DNA from: Tannerella sp.
Lineage (GTDB): Bacteria > Bacteroidota > Bacteroidia > Bacteroidales > Tannerellaceae
Reading direction: 5' to 3'
NCBI GenBank assembly: GCA_031271245.1
Contig: JAISWC010000301.1
Span: forward strand, 1-6,167
DNA: 6,167 nt
Part shown: positions 1 to 4,919 of the stretch, piece after piece
Layout of the letters: every line of letters begins with the position of its first letter
Position numbering within the stretch: position 1 is the first letter of the stretch
Notes under the pieces: model-generated
The model's database searches: none
The model's input: only the letters and a program-made list of their open reading frames with translations
Told to the model about the DNA's origin: nothing
Made by a program: the position numbers and the translations under genes

Positions 1-81
1 GAATAAATCGTTAAAGATCACTTTTTCAACGCGAATAAAATAATCCTGTCTCCACCCGAATATGTATCGTCTGCCGTTCAT
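1..81 (-). CDS. Partial N-terminus of the gene downstream of fecR (possible TonB-dependent receptor)
   Basis: An ATG at position 81 (minus strand) opens a frame of 27 codons that runs off the window edge without a stop; it begins MNGRRYIFGW. It starts 21 nt after the fecR TAG, in the same frame and direction, so it would be the next gene of that operon. In Bacteroidota the gene after a fecR of this type is usually a SusC-like TonB-dependent outer-membrane receptor, and such receptors often have a short charged extension before the signal peptide. No signal peptide, carboxypeptidase-like domain or plug domain is reached here. The receptor identity is inferred from gene order only; 27 open codons are weak evidence by themselves. 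Confidence 0.42.
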   Translation of the reverse strand, partial: MNGRRYIFGWRQDYFIRVEKVIFNDLF

Positions 82-102
82 CGCTGCTTTGTTTTTCGAT
101 TC

Positions 103-1092
103 CTACTTCAACGTAATCACATTGTTTTCTTCATCTTTCTCTACCTTGAACCTGTGTATTTTCCGAATCATGCGGATGATATCGTCAATACTGTCCCGAT
201 GCCGGAATTTCCCGGTGTATTCCCAGCGGTAGATGGACGGGTCTTTCACCTCGATCGTCACATCGTAATACACTTCCAGTTTCTTCAGCACATCGGCCAG
301 CAGTTCATTATGAAAACTGTATATGCCGTCTTTCCACAGGAAGCAGTCCGGATGCCGGATTTTTTCCACGCTCATCCGCTTTCCCCGGACAGAGACCTGT
401 TCGTTGGGTTTCAGCACGATGCTTTTTAATTTGGCTTCGGGAAAGCAGACTTTCAGACTCCCTTCCATCAAACTTGTCTGTAGCGTCTGCTCTTCCGGAT
501 TACTGTTTACGTTGAAACTGGTACCCAGCACTTCCATCTCCACCCCCTGCGAAGTCACAATAAAGGGCCGTCCGGCATCTTTCTCCACTTCAAAAAACGC
601 CTCGCCCTCTACCGTCACCCGCCGTTCACGGTTGGCAAACCTGGACGGATACGTCAACCTTGTTTGCGCATTCAGCCATACGCGCGTTCCGTCCTGCAGG
701 GTCACCTGCACACGCTGGCCGGCGGGTACGGACAGGGTGTTCGTGATGATTTCCGCCTCCATCCGGCGATGCATCTGCTCGACCGTCAGCCGGTGAGTGG
801 CCACCACCAGTGCGGCGACAGCGGCCACACAGGCAACCGTCCGCACGGTCATCCGGCGGATTTTCCGCATCATGATCCGCCGCATGAACCGGCGGTAAGC
901 CTTTTGGCTTTCCTCCGGATCATACGTCACCTGATCGGACAGCGCCGTCAAAGCCAGTATGTTCTTGACTTCAACAAACTGCGCTTTCAGTTCGCCGTCC
1001 GAGGCCAGCCGTTTCATAAATGCCGCTTTTTCCGTAGCATTCAACTCGTCCAGGAGATATTCCCGTAATTCCTTATCCATTTCAATATCCAT
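103..1092 (-). CDS. FecR-family transmembrane anti-sigma factor
   Basis: A 329-residue inner-membrane regulator of cell-surface signalling. Proteins of this family hold an ECF sigma factor through a cytoplasmic N-terminal domain and receive a signal in the periplasm from the N-terminal domain of an outer-membrane TonB receptor. Visible parts: a helical cytoplasmic region at about 1-50; a basic stretch at 67-80 (RRFMRRIMMRKIRR) just before one membrane helix at about 82-99, consistent with N-in topology; the FecR domain at about 118-216, with PAGQRVQVTLQDGTRVWLNA and VEGEAFFEVEKD; and a C-terminal DUF4974-like domain at about 256-327. The VLGTSFNV segment places Gly190-Thr191 at the motif where Pseudomonas FoxR self-cleaves. 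The ATG at 1092 is chosen because it begins the conserved acidic N-terminus; no Shine-Dalgarno is present. Unusually, no sigma gene lies directly upstream in the same operon: the nearest one is divergent. Length is normal for the family. Confidence 0.95.
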   Translation of the reverse strand: MDIEMDKELREYLLDELNATEKAAFMKRLASDGELKAQFVEVKNILALTALSDQVTYDPEESQKAYRRFMRRIMMRKIRRMTVRTVACVAAVAALVVATHRLTVEQMHRRMEAEIITNTLSVPAGQRVQVTLQDGTRVWLNAQTRLTYPSRFANRERRVTVEGEAFFEVEKDAGRPFIVTSQGVEMEVLGTSFNVNSNPEEQTLQTSLMEGSLKVCFPEAKLKSIVLKPNEQVSVRGKRMSVEKIRHPDCFLWKDGIYSFHNELLADVLKKLEVYYDVTIEVKDPSIYRWEYTGKFRHRDSIDDIIRMIRKIHRFKVEKDEENNVITLK

Positions 1093-1234
1093 TTCTATTA
1101 TAAGACACTTGAACTGGCAAAATCCGCTAAACGGAAAGCGATTTTTTTTCCCTGATGCCGCAAAAACAGGACTGATTTGCTGCTAAACGGCTACAAAACA
1201 GCCATGAAGCAACAAAAAAAATTTCAGTCGAAGG

Positions 1235-1400
1235 GTACATTCCAAAATGTCGTTTTTTGACTTAACCACAAAGGGCACAAAATTTTTTTACACAAAGGAC
1301 ACCATGTTGCTTTGTGTCCTTTGTAGTAAAGAGGTTTCCGGATCGTTCCGTATCAGTTTCGGCGGTCTGAGACAGATAAATCCGGCATTTTGGAATACAC
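1235..1400. repeat. Nested inverted-repeat element (166 bp)
   Basis: The outer arms are 18 nt each, 1235-1252 (GTACATTCCAAAATGTCG) and 1383-1400, pairing at 15 of 18 positions. All three mismatches are transitions, so a folded RNA could keep G-U pairs there. Inside lies the CACAAAGGRCAC hairpin unit, followed by about 60 bp of unique-looking sequence (1326-1382). Noncoding elements carrying CACAAAGG-type units are known to me as dispersed intergenic repeats in Bacteroidota and other phyla; they often give rise to spurious peptide predictions of the TTKGTKFFYTKDT type. No transposase frame is present, so this would be a passive or non-autonomous element, or a structured RNA. No target-site duplication is obvious at its ends. 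The arms are read directly from the sequence; the class assignment is from memory. Confidence 0.65.
1267..1325. repeat. CACAAAGGRCAC tandem unit plus hairpin
   Basis: CACAAAGGGCAC (1267-1278) is repeated 24 bp later as CACAAAGGACAC (1291-1302), a direct repeat with one change. The second copy is followed by its inverse GTGTCCTTTGT at 1314-1324. This gives an 11-bp perfect stem (1292-1302 with 1314-1324) around an 11-nt loop. The 24-bp period matches the usual spacing of this intergenic repeat family. There is no U-tract after the stem, so it is not a normal intrinsic terminator. Confidence 0.75.
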
Positions 1401-1642
1401 CTTTTTTTCGTAAATGTACTGCTTATTTTCTGACAATGCCTAACAGCTAACAAAACCATCCTGCGCGCAGTATAGCACCTCAATCTAATATTTCGCCCTG
1501 TTTTTGCCACCGCAACTATAAGGGTTTGCTAACGGTCTTCCTGTTTCGCGGCAGGTTGGAATACATCCCAAAAATTGCATCGCTGAAACATTTAATTTTT
1601 TTTATGGCTTCGTCGTGTTATGTTTTGCGTTTACACTTGTCT

Positions 1643-2146
1643 ATGGTTATGAAAATGGAACAGGATCAGTTTAAACGGGAAGTGATGCCGTTGCGTGGCC
1701 GGATGTTTGCCTGCGCGCAACGACTACTCGGGCAGACGGAAGATGCGGAGGATGTTGTCCAGGAAGTCTTTCTGAAGCTCTGGGTCATGCGCGGCGAGTT
1801 AAAAAACTATGACAGCCTTGCGGCGCTCTCCGTTCAAATCACGAAACACCTTTGCCTGAACCGGCTGAATGCGTCCCGCGTGTATCGGGAACCCTTGGAC
1901 GGCGTGGCTTTGGCCGGCGAATGGCCTTCTCCCTACGATCAACTGGAACAGAAGGACAGTCTGACACAGGTGATGAGGCTGATCGACCGGCTGCCCGGAC
2001 TTCAACAGACCATCCTTCGCATGAAACATATCGAGGGGTTGGAAGTCGAGGAAATCGCCGGACTTACCGGAAGTAATCCGGAAGCGGTGCGGATGAATTT
2101 GTCCCGCGCCAGGAAAAAGATACGGGAACTGTTTATGCAAATGTAA
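1643..2146 (+). CDS. ECF-type RNA polymerase sigma factor (sigma-70 family)
   Basis: A 167-residue alternative sigma factor that would direct RNA polymerase to a small regulon, probably in response to an envelope signal. Region 2 spans about 8-75, with the core-binding and -10 recognition stretch EDAEDVVQEVFLKLW at 33-47. Region 4 spans about 108-162, with RLPGLQQTILRMKHIEGLEV followed by a helix-turn-helix (EEIAGLTGSNPEAVRMNLSRARKKI). There is no region 1 or 3, as expected for ECF factors. The frame is open back to a TTG at 1526, but the intervening 39 residues are not sigma-like, so an ATG is preferred. Candidates are 1643, 1649 and 1655, giving 167, 165 or 163 residues; none has a Shine-Dalgarno. 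ATG 1604 (180 residues) is less likely. It heads a cassette with the next two genes at 12-nt spacing. The partner anti-sigma factor could be the protein encoded next or the divergent FecR. Confidence 0.93.
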   Translation: MVMKMEQDQFKREVMPLRGRMFACAQRLLGQTEDAEDVVQEVFLKLWVMRGELKNYDSLAALSVQITKHLCLNRLNASRVYREPLDGVALAGEWPSPYDQLEQKDSLTQVMRLIDRLPGLQQTILRMKHIEGLEVEEIAGLTGSNPEAVRMNLSRARKKIRELFMQM

Positions 2147-2158
2147 AAAAGAAAACAA

Positions 2159-2743
2159 ATGAATGAATATCAGGAAATAGAAAAATTGCTGGAACGTTTT
2201 TTCGAAGGACGGACTTCCGGCGAAGAAGAGCAGCGATTATACCGTTTTTTCGCACAGGACGCGCTTCCGGAACAGTGGAGGCGATACAGATCTCTGTTCG
2301 GCTACTTCGAAACCGCACTGGCGGAAGAATGCCGGTTGCCGGACAGCAACCTCCGGCTCCTCCCGCCCCCGCGCCGGAGACGCCGGATGGTATGGGTAGG
2401 CGTGGCCGCCCTGCTGGCGGGGGTACTGGCAGGTATCCTTCTCCTGAAGGAATCGACGCGGTTTGATCCCTATGAAGGCAGCTATATTGTGCGGGACGGC
2501 GTACATATCACCGACCCGAAACAGATAAGACCCGAACTGGAAGCGACCGTCCGGGACGTCATGCAGCAGCAGGAGCAGCAGGAGCAACTGCTCCGGACGT
2601 TCGACGATCCGGACAGCTTCGATCCGGCCCTGCGCCTGGAACAGCAAATCGAAGCGCTGTACTGTGAGATGCTGAACAGCATTCAGGACGGGGAAATCAG
2701 ACGGGAAGCAGAAAAAATACTGGATATTAATTGTAACAACTAA
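2159..2743 (+). CDS. Single-pass membrane protein, probable anti-sigma factor
   Basis: 194 residues, with no family name that I recognise firmly. The N-terminal about 60 residues are acidic and helical (EIEKLLERFFEGRTSGEEEQ, then RLYRFFAQDALPEQWRRYRS), resembling the short cytoplasmic sigma-binding domain often found after ECF sigma genes in Bacteroidales. No zinc-binding HxxxCxxC motif of the ZAS type is present. A proline- and arginine-rich stop (PPPRRRRR, 69-76) precedes one membrane helix at about 77-97, predicting a cytoplasmic N-terminus and a periplasmic C-terminal part of about 97 residues. That part contains a glutamine/glutamate run (136-143) and a predicted helix at about 155-188. 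Its position 12 nt after the sigma gene and its topology make anti-sigma function the best reading. It is neither FecR-like nor long enough to carry a FecR domain. The function is inferred, not proven. Confidence 0.85.
   Translation: MNEYQEIEKLLERFFEGRTSGEEEQRLYRFFAQDALPEQWRRYRSLFGYFETALAEECRLPDSNLRLLPPPRRRRRMVWVGVAALLAGVLAGILLLKESTRFDPYEGSYIVRDGVHITDPKQIRPELEATVRDVMQQQEQQEQLLRTFDDPDSFDPALRLEQQIEALYCEMLNSIQDGEIRREAEKILDINCNN
2564..2586 (+). repeat. CAG/GAG trinucleotide run inside the membrane-protein gene
   Basis: An in-frame run of CAG and GAG codons encodes QQQEQQEQ (residues 136-143) in the periplasmic part of the putative anti-sigma factor. Such a run can change length by slippage in whole codons without a frameshift. 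Here it may simply be part of a polar helix. Confidence 0.6.
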
Positions 2744-2755
2744 TTTTAAAACAAA

Positions 2756-3223
2756 ATGATTATGAAAGTAAGAAAAAGATGGATGGCAGTAATGGCGCTG
2801 CTGCTTGCAGGCGGCGCGTGGATGGAACCGGCGGCGCAGGAAACGATTGACGCGCTGGTCAAAAAGTGTGAGAGCCTGGACAAGGTAAAAGTGAATATTG
2901 TGCGTAACCGGGACCCGGAAACGAAAGAAGTAACGAGGTCGATAGTGAGCATCCTCATCCCGCTTCAGTCGCATCAGGCGTTGATCGATGGCTTTGTGGC
3001 CGCTTTCCAAAAAGAAAAGGAAAATGCGGAACAGGAATTGGAAAACAGGGAAAACGGAAAACTGATAAGCCTGTTTTACCGTTTTGAAAAGAAATCGTAT
3101 TCACTCAGCATGAATAACGGGGAAGCCGTTGTGAGTATTATAGAAAACGACAGAGCGAGGAGCGATAGAAAAAAGAAAGAACAGGAAAAGATGAAGAAAA
3201 AGGAGGAGCAACAGCGGGAATAA
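2756..3223 (+). CDS. Small exported protein of unknown function, possibly DUF5024-like
   Basis: 155 residues. The N-terminus is a signal peptide: basic KVRKR, a hydrophobic core at about 10-22 (MAVMALLLAGGAW), and likely cleavage near PAA|QET (27/28). No lipobox cysteine follows, so it is probably a soluble periplasmic protein. The mature part begins ETIDALVKKCESLDKVKVNI and has alternating strand and helix segments up to about 130, then a lysine- and glutamate-rich tail (about 137-155). From memory it resembles small exported proteins (DUF5024) found in Bacteroides sigma-factor loci; I could not verify this. Translation may begin at ATG 2756 or at ATG 2762, two codons in. The 12-nt spacer and its AAAACAAA leader closely match those before the preceding gene, so all three genes are probably co-transcribed. 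A plausible role is a sensor or effector in the same envelope-signalling pathway, but this is inference from position. Confidence 0.85.
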   Translation: MIMKVRKRWMAVMALLLAGGAWMEPAAQETIDALVKKCESLDKVKVNIVRNRDPETKEVTRSIVSILIPLQSHQALIDGFVAAFQKEKENAEQELENRENGKLISLFYRFEKKSYSLSMNNGEAVVSIIENDRARSDRKKKEQEKMKKKEEQQRE

Positions 3224-3321
3224 CGGAAAAAAAACGGACCGTTGCCTCCCGCAGCATGAGGGAGAGCATCCGGAATGACATGAAATGTTTTTTGGTAAAT
3301 AACATCAGACATTTATGATGG

Positions 3322-3358
3322 GATATATCCTTCCTGGGAAGGCGGGATATATCTTTTT
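3322..3358 (+). terminator. Intrinsic terminator-like hairpin after the sigma cassette
   Basis: GATATATCCTTCC (3322-3334) pairs with 3337-3353 over 13 base pairs, with a 4-nt bulge (3343-3346) and a very tight loop, and is followed by TTTTT at 3354-3358. An alternative register pairs 3322-3330 perfectly with 3345-3353. It lies about 100 nt after the last stop of the cassette and just before the next gene's -7 box, so it should separate the two transcripts. Confidence 0.65.
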
Positions 3359-3372
3359 CGGAAAGAAAACAC

Positions 3373-3380
3373 TACATTTG
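3373..3380 (+). promoter_or_regulatory. Bacteroidota -7 promoter element for the methyltransferase gene
   Basis: TACATTTG is an exact match to the TAnnTTTG -7 consensus used by the primary sigma factor of Bacteroidota. It sits 29 nt before the ATG at 3410, leaving a short A-rich leader. The -33 box (TTTG at 19-21 nt upstream) is not recognisable: that region is occupied by the end of the terminator hairpin and its T-run. A weak or overlapping -33 is therefore implied. Confidence 0.5.
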
Positions 3381-3409
3381 TCCCCTGTAAACCGATTCAT
3401 AGACGAACA

Positions 3410-4306
3410 ATGGCAAAGCAACAAATTACAGACGTATTGAAAACAGGTAGGATACTGGTCTCCGACGGAGCATGGGGCACATTTCTGTACAGGAAAGGAT
3501 TGAAGCCGGGAGAATGTCCGGACGAGTGGTCACTGACACATCCCGATGAAGTGGAAGACATTGCCCGAAGCTATATCCATGCAGGTGCGGACATGGTGGA
3601 AACCAACAGTTTCGGGGCGAATTACTGCAAACTGGCGCATTTCGGTTTGCAGGACAGAGTTGCCGCCATCAACGAAGCGGCGGCGCAGGCTTCGCGGCGG
3701 GCGGCAGGCGAAGACAAATACGTCATTGCCTCCGTCGGGCCGACAGGGAAACTGCTGCTGATGGGCGACGTCACCGAAGACGATTTCTACCGTTGCTTCC
3801 GGGAGCAGGTCGTGGCGCTGGAAAAAGGCGGTGCCGACGCCGTCTGTATCGAAACCATGAGCGATGCCGCGGAAGCGGTAGCGGCTATTCGCGCCACCAG
3901 GGAAAACACCCGGCTGGAAGTGATTTCCACCTTTACTTTTGAAAAAACGCCTCAAGGCGAATATCGCACCATGATGGGGCTTGCACCTGTCGAAGCCGTC
4001 CGGCAGGCGATCGATGCGGGCGCTGATATTGTCGGGGCGAACTGCGGCAACGGCATGGAACGTATGATCGAAATCGTCGGGGAAATACGTGCCGCCTGTC
4101 CGGACGTGTATATCCTTGTACATGCCAACGCCGGGCTTCCGACACGCATGAACGGAGAAGACGTCTTTCCCGAAACGCCGGAAATGATGGCGGCGTTGAC
4201 GCCCGGCTTGCTGGCAGCCGGCGCGAACATCATCGGCGGATGTTGCGGTACTACCCCGGCACACATTGCGGCTATCAAAAAAGCGGTCGAAAACGATAGA
4301 GCCTGA
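3410..4306 (+). CDS. Homocysteine S-methyltransferase family protein (MetH N-terminal domain / BHMT-like)
   Basis: A 298-residue cytoplasmic TIM-barrel enzyme of the family that moves a methyl group to the thiol of homocysteine, forming methionine. The family's zinc ligands are all present: Cys212 in GANCGNG, and Cys278 and Cys279 in GGCCGTTPAH near the C-terminus. Other family motifs are DGAWGT (19-24; usually DGAMGT), HAGADMVETNSFGANY (57-72) and SVGPTG (108-113). The length equals one homocysteine-binding module. The folate, cobalamin and activation domains of full MetH are absent, and the gene ends cleanly, so this is a stand-alone enzyme rather than a truncated metH. Its methyl donor cannot be read from sequence; a corrinoid protein, betaine, S-methylmethionine or a split MetH partner are all possible. 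It has its own -7 box and is probably monocistronic, converging on rnhB with 10 bp between the stops. Confidence 0.9.
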   Translation: MAKQQITDVLKTGRILVSDGAWGTFLYRKGLKPGECPDEWSLTHPDEVEDIARSYIHAGADMVETNSFGANYCKLAHFGLQDRVAAINEAAAQASRRAAGEDKYVIASVGPTGKLLLMGDVTEDDFYRCFREQVVALEKGGADAVCIETMSDAAEAVAAIRATRENTRLEVISTFTFEKTPQGEYRTMMGLAPVEAVRQAIDAGADIVGANCGNGMERMIEIVGEIRAACPDVYILVHANAGLPTRMNGEDVFPETPEMMAALTPGLLAAGANIIGGCCGTTPAHIAAIKKAVENDRA

Positions 4307-4316
4307 CATTCACCCT

Positions 4317-4919
4317 TCAACTATCAAACAGTTGCCGGGGCGGGAGGAGCGTGAAACTTTTCCGGTGGTAGGGCGTGACGCCGTACCGGCGGAGGGCGTC
4401 GCGGTGCGCCCGTGTGGGGTAGCCCTTGTTTTTTTCCCACTGATAAGCCGGATAGATTTCGGCCAGGCGGTTCATGCAGTCGTCGCGGGCCGTCTTTGCC
4501 AGTATCGATGCCGCGGCGATACTCATGTATTTGCCGTCGCCCCCGACCGCTGTTGTATGGGGAATACCCGGAAAGGGAGTAAAGCGGTTGCCGTCGATCA
4601 GCAGGTGTTCGGGCAGCGTTTTCAACTGTTCGATGGCGCGGTGCATCGCCAGGAAAGAGGCTTTCAGAATATTGATGCGGTCGATTTCCTCCGGCGTAAC
4701 GATCCCCGTTGCCCAGGCGACGGCTTCCCGTTCGATGACCGTCCGCAGTTCATACCGTTTCTTTGCGCTCAACAGTTTGCTGTCGTTCAGGCCGGTATGG
4801 TGAAAGTCCGGCGGCAGGATCACGGCCGCGGCGTATACCGCGCCCGCCAGACAGCCCCGTCCGGCTTCGTCGCAGCCCGCTTCCACACAGTTCACATTCA
4901 GGTACGGCAGCAGCGCCAT
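4317..4919 (-). CDS. rnhB: Ribonuclease HII
   Basis: A 200-residue cytoplasmic endonuclease that cuts the RNA strand of RNA-DNA hybrids and removes single ribonucleotides misincorporated into DNA. The four metal-binding acidic residues are visible: Asp17 and Glu18 in GCDEAGRG, Asp109 in LLIDGNR, and Asp128 in VGGDGKYMSIAAASILAKTARD (given here as motif parts 125-131 and 134-146). The GRG motif (20-22) and Tyr167 in NKGYPTRAHRDAL, which recognise the RNA-DNA junction, are intact. Length is typical for a short bacterial RNase HII. The start ATG at 4919 follows directly on the sufS stop (TGAATG), so translation is probably coupled and the gene expressed from the upstream sufS promoter. There is no functional reason known for pairing with sufS. 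Confidence 0.96.
   Translation of the reverse strand: MALLPYLNVNCVEAGCDEAGRGCLAGAVYAAAVILPPDFHHTGLNDSKLLSAKKRYELRTVIEREAVAWATGIVTPEEIDRINILKASFLAMHRAIEQLKTLPEHLLIDGNRFTPFPGIPHTTAVGGDGKYMSIAAASILAKTARDDCMNRLAEIYPAYQWEKNKGYPTRAHRDALRRYGVTPYHRKSFTLLPPRQLFDS

Larger units (their letters stand above)
1093..1642. other. Divergent intergenic region between fecR and the ECF sigma gene
   Basis: This 550-bp stretch separates two divergent transcription units, and I see no convincing gene in it. The short open frames here fall in the repeat element at 1235-1400 and encode peptides made of the repeated unit. It contains two direct copies of GCTAAACGG (1126-1134 and 1182-1190, 56 bp apart). It also has three copies of TTGGAATRYA: one on the minus strand at 1236-1245 and two on the plus strand at 1390-1399 and 1556-1565. 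I found no match to the Bacteroidota promoter pair (TTTG, 19-21 nt, TAnnTTTG) for either gene. The nearest plus-strand -7-like octamers, TAATTTTT at 1593 and TATGTTTT at 1619, have no partner -33 box at proper spacing. ECF-dependent promoters are therefore possible. Confidence 0.6.

Noticed and set aside
1094..1103. TATAAT-like sequence on the minus strand just before fecR
   Set aside because: It is too close to the start codon for a -10 box, and Bacteroidota use TAnnTTTG rather than TATAAT.
1235..1400. CRISPR array or insertion sequence at the repeat
   Set aside because: There are only two direct units with a 24-bp period and no constant spacer-repeat pattern, and no transposase frame lies between the arms.
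1247..1510. Short frames on both strands over 1247-1510 (67 and 82 codons)
   Set aside because: Their peptides consist largely of the translated CACAAAGG repeat (TTKGTKFFYTKDT and FTTKDTKQHG types), a known source of false gene predictions; no leader or homology supports them.
2237..3010. 257-codon minus-strand frame across the two genes after sigma
   Set aside because: It crosses two plus-strand genes that have a membrane helix and a signal peptide in proper positions; it shows no motif of its own.
3246..3264. CTCCC/GGGAG hairpin as terminator of the exported-protein gene
   Set aside because: It has only a 5-bp stem with a 9-nt loop and no following T-run; the hairpin at 3322-3358 is far stronger.
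3530..4309. 259-codon minus-strand frame antisense to the methyltransferase
   Set aside because: The plus strand encodes a full enzyme with all zinc ligands; the antisense product shows no domain.
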